The notes under the pieces were generated by a model. The model did not search any database, had not been told where the DNA came from, and was given only the letters and a program-made list of their open reading frames with translations. Positions 16,303 through 26,711 of a stretch of 33,069 nucleotides of DNA are shown in pieces. Position numbers and translations under genes: made by a program. Position 1 is the first letter of the stretch; every line of letters starts with the position of its first letter. This DNA is from Alloalcanivorax venustensis ISO4 (lineage in GTDB: Bacteria > Pseudomonadota > Gammaproteobacteria > Pseudomonadales > Alcanivoracaceae). The stretch lies in the NCBI RefSeq assembly GCF_015356855.1, contig NZ_ARXR01000031.1, forward strand, positions 1 to 33,069. The letters are read 5' to 3'.

Positions 16303-19300
16303 ATGAAACGAATGTTAATCAACGCCAGCCATCCGGAAGAAGTCCGGGTGGCGCTGGTGGATGGCCAGAGACTTTATGATCTGGACATCGAGCATCGCAC
16401 CCGCGAACAGAAAAAAGCCAACATCTATAAAGGCAAGATCACCCGCATCGAGCCGTCCCTGGAAGCCGCCTTCGTGGACTTCGGCGCCGAGCGTCACGGT
16501 TTCCTGCCCCTCAAGGAAATTTCCCGCCAGTACTTCCAGAAAGACCCCAAGGACATCCAGGGCCGCATCAATATCAAGGATGTGATCAAGGAAGGTCAGG
16601 AAATCATCATTCAGGTGGACAAAGAGGAGCGCGGTAACAAAGGCGCCGCGCTCACCACCTTTATCAGCCTGGCCGGCCGCTACCTGGTGCTGATGCCCAA
16701 CAACCCGCGCGCCGGCGGCATTTCCCGCCGCATCGAGGGCGAGGAGCGCCAGCAGCTCAAGGAAGCCCTGGGCAGCCTGGACATCCCCGACGAAATGGGC
16801 GTGATCGTGCGCACCGCCGGCCTGGGCCGCGGCGCCGAGGAACTGCAGTGGGACCTCAACTACCTGCTCAAGCTGTGGGGCTCCATCGCCGAGGCGTCGG
16901 AAACCCGTAAAGCGCCCTTCCTGGTGTACCAGGAATCCAACGTCATCATCCGCGCGATCCGCGACTACCTGCGCAAGGACATCGGCGAAGTCCTGATCGA
17001 TTCCGAAAAGGTCTACAACGAGGCCCAGGCGTTCGTGCAGCAGGTGATGACCGATTTTCAGCACAAGCTGAAGCTGTATAACGACGACACGCCGCTGTTC
17101 TCCCGTTACCAGATCGAGTCGCAGATCGAGACCGCCTTCGAACGTGAAGTGAAGCTGCCCTCCGGCGGCTCCATCGTCATCGATCCCACCGAAGCGCTGG
17201 TGTCCATCGACATCAACTCCTCGCGCGCCACCAAGGGCGCCGACATCGAGGAAACCGCGCTGCAGACCAATCTGGAAGCGGCGGAAGAGATCGCCCGCCA
17301 GCTGCGCCTGCGCGACATCGGCGGCCTGATCGTGGTCGATTTCATCGACATGGGCCCGGCGCGCAATCAACGCGAAGTGGAAAACCGCATGCGCGACGCG
17401 CTGGAAGCGGACCGTGCCCGTATTCAACTGGGCCGTATCTCCCGCTTCGGCCTGCTGGAACTGTCCCGCCAGCGGCTGCGCCCCAGCCTCGGCGAGACCT
17501 CCAGCATCGTGTGCCCGCGCTGTGACGGCCTGGGCCACATCCGCGACGTCAAATCCCTGGCCTTGAGCATCCTCCGCCTGATCGAGGAAGAGGTGATGAA
17601 GGAACGCACCGGGGAGATCCAGGCCCAGGTGCCGGTGGCCGTGGCCACCTACCTGCTCAACGAGAAGCGCCCGGTACTGCGGGAAATCGAAAGCATCCAC
17701 AAAGTGCGCGTGCTGATTATCCCCAACCCCAACCTGGAAACCCCGCACTTCCAGGTCGAGCGCATTCGCGACGACCAGACCAAGGCCCAGGTGAGCCACG
17801 AGCTGGAGCTGCTGGAAGGCCAGCAGGACCCGGCCACCCTGTCCGCCCAGGACACCGAAATCAAAACCCAGGAGCCGGCGGTGAAGCTGGTGGCGCCGGA
17901 CACCGCGCCGCCGCCGCCCAAACCGCAGCCGGAGCCGAAACCGGAAGCCACCGCCGCCAAGGCGCCCTCCAAGAAGCCCGCCACCGCGCCGAAGCCGCCG
18001 CTGGAGCCGGGTCTGCTGGCCCGTTTCTTCACCTGGCTGGCGGCGCTGTTCAGTGCCTCCGAGGACGAGAAACAGCAGCTTGACGGCAAGCGCGACGGCC
18101 AGCGCGGCAACCGCCAGAACCGGGACGACAAAGCCGACGCCCGGGGCAACAACAACCGTGGCGGTGATAACCGCCGTGGCGGCCGCCGCAACCGGAACGC
18201 CGACGGCGATAACCGGGGCGGCGACGGTCGTGGTGGCGATAACCGTGGCGAGAACCGCAAGGACGACAACCAGGACGGCAAGAGCGAAGGCGGCAACCGC
18301 CGTGGCGGCCGCAACCGTCGTGGCGGCCGTGGCGGCAACCGGGGCGGTGACAACCGCAACGGCGACAACCGTGGTGCCGACAACCGAAGCGACGACCAGA
18401 AAAGCGCCGACAGCGGTAAGCCGGAGTCCAAGCAGGACAATAAGCAGGACGCCAAGCCGGATAACAAAGGCGAGTCCAAAGGTGGCGCCGGCAAAGGCCC
18501 GCGCAAGGACGACGGCCCCAAAGCCCAGCGCCGCACCGACAGCAAGGACGACCGTCCCCTGCGCGAGCGCCAGCGTCCCGGCGCCCAGGACAAAGCGGCC
18601 CAGGATAAAGGCGCCCAGAGCGACGACCAGACCACCGCCGGCGGCCCGCCGCCGCGCATGACGTCCGAGGACAACACCCCCGGTCGTGATCAGGAGCGTG
18701 GTGACAGCCGTCCGCCCAAGGCCAAACTGGTGCCCGCCGAAGAGCACGGCGAACCGAAAACCGCCGCCGCCAAGCCGAGCGCGGAACAGGTCACCGAGGC
18801 TCAGGCGCCCCAGGCCGCCGCCGCCCGTCAGGAAGAGCAGCCCAAGGCCGCCGCGCCGGCGCCCTCTGCCGAGGCCCCTTCAGCCAAAGCGCAGAAGCCC
18901 GCCAGTCAGGAAGCGCCGTCAGCTAAGCCGGAAGAGCCCTCAGCCAAAACGGAGGAGCCCTCAGCCAAAGCTGAAGAGCCTTCAGCGAAGGTGGAAGAGC
19001 CTTCAGCTAAGGTGGAAGAGCCCTCAGCGAAGGTGGAAGAGCCCTCAGCCAAGGCGGAACAACCGTCAGCGAAAGCAGACGAGCCCTCGGCTAAAGCAGA
19101 GGAGTCCCCGGCTAAGGTAGAGGAGCCTTCAACTAAGGCAGAAACCCCTTCAGCCAAAGAGGAAGAGCCTTCCGCCAAGGTAGAGGAGCCTTCAGCCGAG
19201 GTAGAAAAGCCCTCAGCCAAGCCGGAAGAACCTTCAGCAAAAGCCGAAGAAGCTCCGGCCAAAGAAGCGTCTTCAGCTAAGGCGGAAGAGCCTTCAGCAA

Positions 19301-19776
19301 AAGCGGACGAGCCCTCGGCGAAGACAGAAGAGCCTTCAGCAAAAGCGGAAGAGCCCTCAGCCAAGGCTGAACAGCCGGCGAAAGCTGAAGAACCCTCAGC
19401 CAAGGCTGAGGAGCCCGCGGCGAAAGCGGAAGAGCCTTCACCCAAGGCGGAGGCTCCTTCTTCCGAGCAGGCACCTTCAACGGCAGCGGATCAGGTCCGC
19501 CGTGCCGGCAACGACCCGCGTGACCGCAAACCGGGCCAGCCGGTACCGCAGCCCGAACGCCAACCCGCCGCCAAGCCCGCACCGGCCGCCGAACAAGCGC
19601 CGGCCAAGGCGGAGACCGGCGAAGCGGAACAGCCGGCCACCCCGGCGTTCAGCAAGCCGGTGGCGCCGGAACGCCCGGCCGGCCGCGCCAGCAATGACCC
19701 GCGCCTGCGCCGCCGTCAGCAACAGGCGGAACAAGCCGCCCGGGAAAATTCCGGCGACGGCAACCCCGGTGCCTGA
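16303..19776 (+). CDS. rne: Ribonuclease E
   Basis: 1157 aa, slightly longer than E. coli RNase E (1061). The catalytic half is collinear with E. coli: Asp303 and Asn305 in [11 protein letters not shown], Asp346 in VVDFIDMG, and the zinc-link Cys404 and Cys407 in CPRCDGLGH fall at the same residue numbers. MKRMLINA is the conserved start, without a strong SD. The scaffold half begins near 510. An amphipathic membrane-anchor-like helix [16 protein letters not shown] is at about 570-585, an Arg/Gly/Asn/Asp-rich RNA-binding region at about 600-705, a charged Lys/Asp/Gln stretch to 780, and about 26 tandem PSAKxEE heptapeptides at 872-1056. Two NDPR motifs at 1070-1073 and 1131-1134 lie in basic contexts. 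RNase E initiates mRNA decay and processes rRNA and tRNA. I see no canonical E. coli-type enolase or PNPase site. Confidence 0.98.
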   Translation: MKRMLINASHPEEVRVALVDGQRLYDLDIEHRTREQKKANIYKGKITRIEPSLEAAFVDFGAERHGFLPLKEISRQYFQKDPKDIQGRINIKDVIKEGQEIIIQVDKEERGNKGAALTTFISLAGRYLVLMPNNPRAGGISRRIEGEERQQLKEALGSLDIPDEMGVIVRTAGLGRGAEELQWDLNYLLKLWGSIAEASETRKAPFLVYQESNVIIRAIRDYLRKDIGEVLIDSEKVYNEAQAFVQQVMTDFQHKLKLYNDDTPLFSRYQIESQIETAFEREVKLPSGGSIVIDPTEALVSIDINSSRATKGADIEETALQTNLEAAEEIARQLRLRDIGGLIVVDFIDMGPARNQREVENRMRDALEADRARIQLGRISRFGLLELSRQRLRPSLGETSSIVCPRCDGLGHIRDVKSLALSILRLIEEEVMKERTGEIQAQVPVAVATYLLNEKRPVLREIESIHKVRVLIIPNPNLETPHFQVERIRDDQTKAQVSHELELLEGQQDPATLSAQDTEIKTQEPAVKLVAPDTAPPPPKPQPEPKPEATAAKAPSKKPATAPKPPLEPGLLARFFTWLAALFSASEDEKQQLDGKRDGQRGNRQNRDDKADARGNNNRGGDNRRGGRRNRNADGDNRGGDGRGGDNRGENRKDDNQDGKSEGGNRRGGRNRRGGRGGNRGGDNRNGDNRGADNRSDDQKSADSGKPESKQDNKQDAKPDNKGESKGGAGKGPRKDDGPKAQRRTDSKDDRPLRERQRPGAQDKAAQDKGAQSDDQTTAGGPPPRMTSEDNTPGRDQERGDSRPPKAKLVPAEEHGEPKTAAAKPSAEQVTEAQAPQAAAARQEEQPKAAAPAPSAEAPSAKAQKPASQEAPSAKPEEPSAKTEEPSAKAEEPSAKVEEPSAKVEEPSAKVEEPSAKAEQPSAKADEPSAKAEESPAKVEEPSTKAETPSAKEEEPSAKVEEPSAEVEKPSAKPEEPSAKAEEAPAKEASSAKAEEPSAKADEPSAKTEEPSAKAEEPSAKAEQPAKAEEPSAKAEEPAAKAEEPSPKAEAPSSEQAPSTAADQVRRAGNDPRDRKPGQPVPQPERQPAAKPAPAAEQAPAKAETGEAEQPATPAFSKPVAPERPAGRASNDPRLRRRQQQAEQAARENSGDGNPGA
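18916..19464 (+). repeat. 21-bp tandem repeat array within rne (PSAKxEE heptapeptides)
   Basis: About 26 in-frame copies of a 21-bp unit encode PSAK(V/A/P/T)EE with variants such as [14 protein letters not shown] and PAAKAEE. Some adjacent copies in the middle are nearly identical at DNA level (around 18981-19050), pointing to recent duplication by slippage. Near 19261-19280 and 19371-19390 the period is broken by shortened units. The array makes the opposite strand artificially open. Confidence 0.93.
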
Positions 19777-19802
19777 TCGGTCCACCCGACGGTCACACCA
19801 AT

Positions 19803-19832
19803 AAAAAAACCGCCCTTCGGGGCGGTTTTTTT
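19803..19832. terminator. Bidirectional terminator between rne and the efflux operon
   Basis: AAAAAAA-CCGCCC-TTCG-GGGCGG-TTTTTTT is a perfect 6-bp GC stem with a UUCG-type tetraloop and seven-base A/T arms on both sides. It ends rne (26 bp after its stop) and also the convergent RND pump gene, whose TAA stop (19831-19833) overlaps the end of the T-run. Confidence 0.93.
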
Positions 19833-22800
19833 ATGCGCCGTCGGAATACTTGAAGGCCCGGCGGCGCGTGTCGATGGCGCCCATCAGATCGTCCAGGGCC
19901 AGGTAGAGGCACGGCACCACGAACAGAATCAACGCGGTGGCGAACACGATGCCGAAGCCCAGGGACACCGCCATGGGGATCAGGTAAGCGGCCTGCAGGG
20001 AGGTTTCGAAGATGATCGGCATCAGCCCGGCGAAGGTGGTCATGGTGGTGAGAAGAATCGGCCGGAAGCGGCGCAGGCCCGCTTCATAGACCGCCTGGGC
20101 CGCGCCCAGCCGGTGCCGCTGGCGGTTGGCGTAGTCGACCATGATCAGCGAATCGTTCACCACCACCCCGGCCAGGGCGATGATGCCCATGAAGCTGACC
20201 AGGGACAGGTCCATGCCCAGTAGAATGTGGCCGAGCACCGCACCTACGGCGCCGAACGGAATCGCCAGCATCACCACCAGCGGCTGCAGGTAGCTGCCGA
20301 ACGCCACCGCCAGCAGCGCGAAGATCACGCCCAACGCCAGGGCGAAGCCGCCCCACAACGCCGAGGTGGATTCACGCATGTCCGCCTGGCCGCCCTGGAA
20401 CGTCCAGGTCAGGCCCGGGTAGTCGGCGCGCAGCTGCGGCAGCAGCTCGTCGCGAACCACGGCGAGCACCTGGCTGGTGGCGCTTTTCGGCAACACGTCG
20501 GTGCCCACGGTGATCACCCGGCGACCGTCGCGGCGGTCGATGGAGCGGAACGACTCGCTGATGGTGACGCTGGCCACGTCGGTCAGCGGCACTTCGCCGC
20601 CGTCCGGCAGCTGCACCACGAAGGTGTCCAGGTAACGCAGGTCCTGGCGCTCCTCTTCCGGCAGCCGCACGCGGATTTCGTTTTCGTTGATGCCGCGCAA
20701 CTGGCGCAGAGCGATGGCGCCGTAAAACGCATCCCGCAACTGCCGGCCCACCTCGGCGCCGGTGAGGCCCAGGGCGTCCGCCTGCGGCGTCAGGCTGACG
20801 TCGAACTGCGGTTTACCGGTGGTGTAGCTGTCGTTGACGTTGCGGGTCTGGGACAGGCCTTTCATGGCGTTCAGCAGGCGCTCGCTGGCCTTGGCGAGCA
20901 CGTCGATATCGGTATGGCTGAGGTCCACGCTGATATCGTCGCGCCAGGAGCCGGGGCCCTGCTCCGCCTCGAAGGTGATCTGATCGACGCCCTTGAAATC
21001 GCCGATCTGGTCCCGCCACAGCTCGACGATCTGCTGCACCGTCATGTCCCGTTCGTGTTCCGGCTTTAACACCAGCTCCACGTCGATTTTCTGCTCGCCG
21101 CGCACGTTGGTCTTGATGCCCTCGGCGTTGCGTGCCAGGTCGTTTTCCTCGAACAGCCGTTCGGTTTCCCGGGTCAGCGCCAGGGCCAGCTCACCGGCCT
21201 GGCGCGGCGTGGTGCCCACCGGCAGACGGATGCCCGCTTCGATCTCGTCCGCCGGCACTTCCGGCATCATGATCATGCCCATGTGGTCGCTGCCGGCGTA
21301 GGCGCCCACCACCAGCATCAGGGTCAGGGCGGCGCTCAGGGTCACGTAGCGATAGCGCAGCGCCCGGTCCAGCAGCGGCCGGTAACCGCGCTCCACCAGC
21401 GTCTGAAAATAACCGGAGAAGCGGCGCTGCACGCGGTGCAGGGCGCGCCCGTAGACGGTCACCGTGCCCTTGCCGCTGTGCGCCAGGTGGGCAGGCAGAA
21501 TGAACAGCGCTTCGAACAGCGAGATCGCCAGCACCACGATCACCACCGCCCCCAGCGGCCACCAGAAATTACCGGTGACGCCGGGCATGAACAGCAGCGG
21601 CATGAAGGCGACGATGTTGGTGAGAATACTGAAGGTGACCGGCCCGGCGATATCACGGGCGCCCTGCACCGCCGCGTCCATGAAACTCATGCCCTGCTCG
21701 CGGTACTCGTAGATGTTCTCGCCCACCACGATGGCGTCGTCCACCACGATGCCCAGCACCATCAGGAAGCCGAACATGGAGATCATGTTCACGCTCACGC
21801 CCATGGCCGGCAGGAACAGCACCCCGCCGACGAAGGACACGGTCATGCCCATCATGATCCAGAACGCCAGCCGGTACTCCAGGAACAGGCTGAGAATCAC
21901 CAGCACGATCACCATCGCCAGGATGCCGTTCTTCAGCAGCATGTCCATGCGGCTTTCAAACTGCTCGGCGCGGTTGCTGTCGATGCGCACTTGAACCGGG
22001 TCGGGCAAGGTGGTCTTGAGTTCCGCCATCACCCCTTCCACCGCCGCGGCGATGTCCAGCGGCGACTGGCTGCCGGTGCGGAAGATCTCGATCTCCACCG
22101 ACGGCTGACCGTTGAAACGGGAGTGGAAACCGGTGTCCTCGAAGCCGTCGCGCACCGTGGCGATGTCGCCCAGGGTCACCACCGCGCCGGAATCCGCGCG
22201 GCTCACCACGATGCGGGAAAACTCGTCGGCCCACTGCTTGCGCTCTTTCAGGCGCAGCAGAATCTCGCCGTTGTCGGTGGCCAGATTGCCGGCGGGCACG
22301 TCGCGGCTGGACTGCTCGATGATCGACGCCACCTGGTCCAGGGTCAGGTCGTACTCGCGCAGCGTGGCCTGGGAAATTTCCACGCTGGTCAGGTAATCGG
22401 GCACGTCGCTGATGTCCGCGCGGGTCACCGCGGACTCGCTGAGCAGGCGGTTGCGCACCTGCTCGCCGAGCTGGCGCAGGGTCCAGATGTCCACTTCGCC
22501 GTACAGCACCAGCTCCATCACATCGCGGGTGCGCGCCTGCAGGCGCACGCGCGGCTCTTCCGCCTGGTCCGGGAAGGTGCGCACCCGGTCCACCGCCTGT
22601 TCGATGTCCTGCAGCGCCTGCATGCGGTTGGCGCCGGCCACCAGCTCCAGCTGAATCACGCCACTGCCTTCGCGGGCGGTGGACACCATTTCCTCGATGC
22701 TCTCGACGCCCTGCACCGCCTCTTCCACCGGCATCAGCACGCCCTGCTCCACTTCCTCGGGCGCGGCGCCGGGGTAGGTCACCTCCACTTCGACAACGTC

Positions 22801-22953
22801 GAGCTGGGCTTCCGGGAAGATCTCTTTCTGTACCTGCACCGCCATCCACAGGCCGCCGCCGAGCAGCAGAATCATCAGCAGATTGGCGGCGATGCTGTTG
22901 CGCGCCATCCACTCGATCGGGCCCACCCAGCCCTGGCGGCGCGGCGCGCTCAT
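19831..22953 (-). CDS. RND efflux transporter permease (AcrB superfamily)
   Basis: 1040 aa inner-membrane proton-driven pump with the RND layout: an N-terminal helix (about 22-40), a large periplasmic porter loop (40-335), a helix cluster (335-545), a second periplasmic loop, and the final helices (about 870-1020). In TM4 the proton-relay pair Asp405-Asp406 lies in [13 protein letters not shown], as in AcrB 407/408. In TM10 the residue near the AcrB Lys940 position is Asn933 in [15 protein letters not shown]. The [20 protein letters not shown] start belongs to a less studied clade distinct from AcrB and from CusA metal pumps. The substrate cannot be deduced. The start overlaps the adaptor gene by 4 bp (ATGA). 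Confidence 0.93.
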   Translation of the reverse strand: MSAPRRQGWVGPIEWMARNSIAANLLMILLLGGGLWMAVQVQKEIFPEAQLDVVEVEVTYPGAAPEEVEQGVLMPVEEAVQGVESIEEMVSTAREGSGVIQLELVAGANRMQALQDIEQAVDRVRTFPDQAEEPRVRLQARTRDVMELVLYGEVDIWTLRQLGEQVRNRLLSESAVTRADISDVPDYLTSVEISQATLREYDLTLDQVASIIEQSSRDVPAGNLATDNGEILLRLKERKQWADEFSRIVVSRADSGAVVTLGDIATVRDGFEDTGFHSRFNGQPSVEIEIFRTGSQSPLDIAAAVEGVMAELKTTLPDPVQVRIDSNRAEQFESRMDMLLKNGILAMVIVLVILSLFLEYRLAFWIMMGMTVSFVGGVLFLPAMGVSVNMISMFGFLMVLGIVVDDAIVVGENIYEYREQGMSFMDAAVQGARDIAGPVTFSILTNIVAFMPLLFMPGVTGNFWWPLGAVVIVVLAISLFEALFILPAHLAHSGKGTVTVYGRALHRVQRRFSGYFQTLVERGYRPLLDRALRYRYVTLSAALTLMLVVGAYAGSDHMGMIMMPEVPADEIEAGIRLPVGTTPRQAGELALALTRETERLFEENDLARNAEGIKTNVRGEQKIDVELVLKPEHERDMTVQQIVELWRDQIGDFKGVDQITFEAEQGPGSWRDDISVDLSHTDIDVLAKASERLLNAMKGLSQTRNVNDSYTTGKPQFDVSLTPQADALGLTGAEVGRQLRDAFYGAIALRQLRGINENEIRVRLPEEERQDLRYLDTFVVQLPDGGEVPLTDVASVTISESFRSIDRRDGRRVITVGTDVLPKSATSQVLAVVRDELLPQLRADYPGLTWTFQGGQADMRESTSALWGGFALALGVIFALLAVAFGSYLQPLVVMLAIPFGAVGAVLGHILLGMDLSLVSFMGIIALAGVVVNDSLIMVDYANRQRHRLGAAQAVYEAGLRRFRPILLTTMTTFAGLMPIIFETSLQAAYLIPMAVSLGFGIVFATALILFVVPCLYLALDDLMGAIDTRRRAFKYSDGA

Positions 22954-24179
22954 TCCATAGTCTCCGCGCCGGCGGCGTCCTCAAGACGCAGGGCGGCGCC
23001 GTCCACCACCGTGGCCAGATCGGTGGCCACCACCTGATCGCCCTGGTCGAGCCCGTCGCTGAGGTAGACGTAGTCGTTGTCACGCAGCAGCACGGTGACG
23101 TCGCGGATATCCAGGGCGCCGTCCTCCATCACCCAGACCGTGTCCTCGCGGCGCAGCAGATCGCGGTCCAGACGCACCACGTCGTCCAGCGCCCGGCCTT
23201 CGATGGCGGTGCGCACGAAGGCGCCGAGAATCAGGCTCGGCGCGCCGGCCTCCGACTGCAACGCCAACGGGTCCTCGACGCTGACCAGCACCCGCGCCAG
23301 GCGGGCGTTGGCGTCCAGCTCGCCGACCAGCCGCTGCAGGCGGCCCTGGCGGCTCCGTGACGGCCCCCAGGCGGCCTCGTGGCGCAGCGTGACCGGCGCG
23401 CCCTCCTCGCCGTCACGCTCGGCGAAGCGCAGCCAGCGCAGTTGCGACAGCGGTACGCTGGCCGACACCCAGTAACGGTCCGTGGCCACCAGCCGGGCCA
23501 GGCTGTCGCCGGTGCTCACCTGGGAGCCGGTGGCCACGTCGCGGGACAGGATCTGGGCGTCGAAGGGCGCGCTGATACGGGTACGCTGGAGATCCAGTTC
23601 GGCGCGACGCAGGGCCGCCTCGGCGAAATCCACCCGGGCACGGGCCTGCTTCAACTGCGGCTGGCGCAGCACCAGGTGCCGGTTGCCCTCGTCCAGTTCC
23701 TCACCCAGCAATTCGAAATCCTGTTCGGCCACCGCCTGGCGGCCCTGCTCCAGTTCCAGATCGGCGCGCGCCTGCGCCAGCTCGCTGCGCCGTTGCCGCA
23801 GCGCGGCCTGGTAATCCGCCGGATCGATGCGCAACAGGGCGGTGCCCTCGGCCACCCGGCCGCCGGGCTCGAATGCCTCGGCCAGCTCGATGACACGGCC
23901 GCTGACGCGCGGCTGCAGGGTCACTTCCCGGGCCGGCACCACCCGGCCCATCACTTCAATCACCGGGGTGAAGCGGCCCCGTTCGGCGCTGCGTACCTCC
24001 ACCAGCATGGCGGTTTCCCGCGCCACATCGCCGCGCGTGGCGGTGGGCTCGGTCTCGAAGATCAGCACCATCAGCGCCACGCCGGCGAGCAGAATCAGCA
24101 CCGACACCAGCGCCGTCTTGCCGCGCCCGGCCCGCCCGCTCTCCGGGCGCGCGGCCTGGTCGTCCACCGTGTTGCTCAT
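22950..24179 (-). CDS. RND efflux periplasmic adaptor subunit (membrane fusion protein)
   Basis: 409 aa. A short basic cytoplasmic start is followed by one membrane anchor (about 22-41, [20 protein letters not shown]); there is no lipobox. The HlyD/AcrA order is visible: a barrel-sandwich half ([35 protein letters not shown]), an alpha-helical hairpin rich in Glu/Ala/Arg (about 110-190), the second half ([23 protein letters not shown]), then the beta-barrel and membrane-proximal domains ([38 protein letters not shown]). It links the pump to the outer-membrane channel. ATGA overlaps at both ends make a strictly coupled three-gene operon. Confidence 0.93.
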   Translation of the reverse strand: MSNTVDDQAARPESGRAGRGKTALVSVLILLAGVALMVLIFETEPTATRGDVARETAMLVEVRSAERGRFTPVIEVMGRVVPAREVTLQPRVSGRVIELAEAFEPGGRVAEGTALLRIDPADYQAALRQRRSELAQARADLELEQGRQAVAEQDFELLGEELDEGNRHLVLRQPQLKQARARVDFAEAALRRAELDLQRTRISAPFDAQILSRDVATGSQVSTGDSLARLVATDRYWVSASVPLSQLRWLRFAERDGEEGAPVTLRHEAAWGPSRSRQGRLQRLVGELDANARLARVLVSVEDPLALQSEAGAPSLILGAFVRTAIEGRALDDVVRLDRDLLRREDTVWVMEDGALDIRDVTVLLRDNDYVYLSDGLDQGDQVVATDLATVVDGAALRLEDAAGAETME

Positions 24180-25567
24180 GCGTTCTCTTCCTCTTCGGGC
24201 ACCGGGAAGCCGCCGGCCAGCGCCCGGTACAGGGCCACCCGGAACGCCAGCAGCTCCTGGCGGGCGGTGATCAGGGTGCGGCGCAGTTCCTGGCGTTCCT
24301 GGAGCGCGCTCAGCACCTCCAGGTAGCCGACCGCGCCGTTAACGTACTGAATGCGCAATTGCCGGTAGGCGCTGTCCGCCAGTGCCAGCTGCTCGCGCAG
24401 GCTCTCCATGCGCCGCTGCTGCTGGCGCTCCTGAACCAGGGCGTCCTCCACTTCCTGGAACGCCACCAGCGTCGCCTGCCCGTACTCATACAGCCGTTGC
24501 TCGCGCAGCGAACGGAAGCGGCGCGCCTCGGCGCGGCGCTGGCCGCCGTCGATCAGCGGCAACACCAGGTTGCCGGCCAGGGTCGCCAGCCAGTCGTCGA
24601 ACAGGGCCTCGCTGTCCGTGGTTTCATTGCTCAGCGACGCGGACAGGGTCAAACGGGGAAACCGCTCGGCCACCGCCGAGGCCAGGTCCGCGTCCGCCGC
24701 CTGCAATTGGAAATAGGCCTGCCGGAGATCCGGCCGGCGCCGCACCAGTTCCGCCGGCACGCCGGTGGCGGGCAGCGGCGGCAACGCCGGCAGGGTGCCG
24801 TCATCGGGGAACACCACGCCCTTGGGGGGCTCGCCCAGCAGCACCGCCAACTGGTGCTCGATCACCCGGGTGCGGGCCTGCACGGTGAGCAATTGCTCGC
24901 GGGACGCTTCCACCAGCTGGCGCTGGCGCAGCACGTCGGCGCTGGCGCTTTCGCCGATGCCGAAACGGGCACGGATCAGCGACAGCACGTCCCGGTTGGT
25001 GTCCAGTTGGGCGCTCGCCAGCTCCTGCTGGGTGCGCTGGGTGAGCAGTTCGAACCAGGTGTTGGCCACCTCGGCGGCCAGGGACAGCGCGGCGGCCTGG
25101 TAGTCGGCGCCACTGGCCGCCACGCGGAAGGCTTCGGCGTCGGCCTGGGCGCCCACCCGCCCCCACAGATCCAGTTCGTACTCCGCCGCCAGCCCGGCGC
25201 TGAACAGATCGGTCTCACTGTCGCCGTCGTCGCGGCGCTCGGCGCCGGCGCGCGCCTCCAGGCTGGGGAACAGACCCGCTTCCTGGCGTGCCCGCACCGC
25301 GCGGGCCTGGTTGAGGCGCTGGTAGGCGGCCTGCAGATCCAGGTTGGCGCCCAGGGCGCGGTCCACCAGACGGTTGAGGGCGGCATCGTCGAAGGCCACC
25401 CACCACTGCTGCGGGGCGGCGGCCTCGCCGGAACGGGAAAACAGCTCCGGCGTGGCCACCGGCGGCGACGACGATGGCGGCTGGCCGGCGCAGGCGGCCA
25501 GCGCCAGCAGCAGCGCGGACAGAACGGCGGCACGCGCCCTGGACCAGGAAACTACCAAGGGGTGCAT
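24176..25567 (-). CDS. TolC/NodT-family outer-membrane efflux lipoprotein
   Basis: 463 aa. A lipoprotein signal peptide ends in LALAAC with Cys26 as the lipidation site and Ala27-Gly28 after it. Outer-membrane efflux protein repeats follow: WWVAFDDAALNRLVDRAL, NLDLQAAYQRLNQARAVRA, ELDLWGRVGAQADAEAF, then a second half with RRPDLRQAYFQLQAADADLASAVAERFPRLTLSASL and VLPLIDGGQRRAEA, and a final helix pair ending in QELLAFRVALYRALAGGFP. This matches the OprM/NodT type. It is the first gene of the operon, 133 bp after murB. No SD is obvious, and no local transcriptional regulator is encoded beside the cluster. Confidence 0.93.
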   Translation of the reverse strand: MHPLVVSWSRARAAVLSALLLALAACAGQPPSSSPPVATPELFSRSGEAAAPQQWWVAFDDAALNRLVDRALGANLDLQAAYQRLNQARAVRARQEAGLFPSLEARAGAERRDDGDSETDLFSAGLAAEYELDLWGRVGAQADAEAFRVAASGADYQAAALSLAAEVANTWFELLTQRTQQELASAQLDTNRDVLSLIRARFGIGESASADVLRQRQLVEASREQLLTVQARTRVIEHQLAVLLGEPPKGVVFPDDGTLPALPPLPATGVPAELVRRRPDLRQAYFQLQAADADLASAVAERFPRLTLSASLSNETTDSEALFDDWLATLAGNLVLPLIDGGQRRAEARRFRSLREQRLYEYGQATLVAFQEVEDALVQERQQQRRMESLREQLALADSAYRQLRIQYVNGAVGYLEVLSALQERQELRRTLITARQELLAFRVALYRALAGGFPVPEEEENA

Positions 25568-25700
25568 GAACAGAGGACAATCCTGATTTCTTATCGGTTC
25601 CGCCGTGGCGGCAAGGCCGGTTCAGGCTAACAGGGGCGCCCCGTGAGAACCACTGGCGCCCGGCGGGAGAACACAAAGCTTACACGCTGGCGGGTCAGCG

Positions 25701-26711
25701 TCAGGGCAACGCCACCGGCTCCTGTTCCAGCGTCACGCCGAAGCGGTCGAGAACGTCCTCGCGTACCGCCGCGGCCAGCGCCAGCACGTCGTCGGCGCGG
25801 GCGCCGCCGTGGTTGACCAGCACCAGGGCCTGGTCCCGGTGCATGCCCACCGGCCCCAGCCGGCGGCCTTTCCAGCCGGCGTCCTCGATCAGCCAGCCGG
25901 CGGCCAGCTTGGCACCGTCCGGGTGCGGGAAGGACACCAGCTTCGGATAGTCGGCTTTCAGCCGTGCCAGCTCCGCCGCGCTGACCACCGGGTTTTTGAA
26001 AAAGCTGCCGGCGTTGGGCAGCACCGCCGGGTCGGGCAGCTTGCTTTGCCGCAGTTCAATCACCGCCGCCCGCACCGTGGCCGGGGCCAGGGTGCGTGGG
26101 TCCTGGCCGGCGAAGCGCTCGGCCAGGCCGCCGTAGTCCACCCGGCGGGCGCCATGGCGGTGCAGCCGCAGGGTGATGCCGGTGATGATGAATTCGCCCC
26201 GTCGGCGGCTCTTGAACAGGCTGTCGCGGTAGCCGAATTCGCACTGATCGGCGCGAAAGCGCCCTGCCCAGCCGTCGGCCACCGCCACGGTGTCCACGCT
26301 TTCCAGGCAATCGGCCAGCTCCACGCCGTAGGCGCCGATGTTCTGAAACGGCGCGGCGCCGGCGGTGCCGGGAATCAGGGACAGGTTTTCCAGGCCGCCC
26401 CAGCCGCGCGCCACGGTGTCCGCCACCAGCCGGTCCCAGACCACGCCGGCGCCGACGCGCACCCGCACCTGATCCGCGCTCTCATCCAGGTAGTCGATGC
26501 CGTCGAACGCGGGGATCACCGTGAGGCCCGGCAGGTCGCCGCGCAGCACCACGTTGCTGCCCTCGCCGAGCACGTAGAGCGGCTCGGCCGGGTCGCGCCC
26601 GGCCAGCAGCTCGCCCAGCGCGGCCACGTCCGTGGGCCGCGCCAGCCGCCGGGCCCGGGCCGGCAGCGCCAGGGTGTTGGCGCCGCTCAGGTCGGCGTCG
26701 TGTTCGATCAC
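25701..26711 (-). CDS. murB: UDP-N-acetylenolpyruvoylglucosamine reductase
   Basis: 336 aa from GTG at 26711, which has GGGAG 5 nt upstream and a GTGA overlap with the phosphatase stop. An ATG at 26738 would extend by nine non-conserved residues. MurB reduces enolpyruvyl-UDP-GlcNAc to UDP-MurNAc with NADPH and FAD. FAD-binding YVLGEGSNVVLR and the loop GGLENLSLIPGTAGAAPFQNIGAYGVEL are clear. The catalytic Ser236 lies in LPNAGSFFKNP, GYRDSLFKS holds the substrate-binding region, and a Glu sits in the C-terminal LEQEP. GYRDS and the overall length fit type I, the E. coli type. It is the last gene of the comEC-murB cluster. Confidence 0.96.
   Translation of the reverse strand: MIEHDADLSGANTLALPARARRLARPTDVAALGELLAGRDPAEPLYVLGEGSNVVLRGDLPGLTVIPAFDGIDYLDESADQVRVRVGAGVVWDRLVADTVARGWGGLENLSLIPGTAGAAPFQNIGAYGVELADCLESVDTVAVADGWAGRFRADQCEFGYRDSLFKSRRRGEFIITGITLRLHRHGARRVDYGGLAERFAGQDPRTLAPATVRAAVIELRQSKLPDPAVLPNAGSFFKNPVVSAAELARLKADYPKLVSFPHPDGAKLAAGWLIEDAGWKGRRLGPVGMHRDQALVLVNHGGARADDVLALAAAVREDVLDRFGVTLEQEPVALP

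Noticed and set aside
15588-16303. Several small minus-strand frames in the rne leader
   Set aside because: No SD, no recognisable family and Arg/Cys-rich composition; the region is better explained as the rne promoter and structured leader.
16315-18747. Very long open frame (810 codons) antisense to rne
   Set aside because: It mirrors the GC-rich rne coding frame, has no domain or SD, and the catalytic domain on the plus strand is unmistakable.
18906-19445. Repetitive antisense frame opposite the rne heptad array
   Set aside because: It is the reverse-frame reading of the 21-bp repeats (Ser/Ala/Gly/Glu repeats) and has no independent support.
21283-23037. Long plus-strand frame opposite the RND pump, His/Gln-rich
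   Set aside because: Typical antisense shadow of a GC-rich gene; the opposite strand encodes a complete RND permease with all motifs.
25568-25700. Promoter and terminator between murB and the efflux operon
   Set aside because: An ACGCTG..CAGCGT hairpin (25684-25701) lies at the murB end but has no U-tract, and no -35/-10 pair reaches a convincing match, so I list neither. A GGGGCGCCCC palindrome at 25633-25642 is too short to call an operator.
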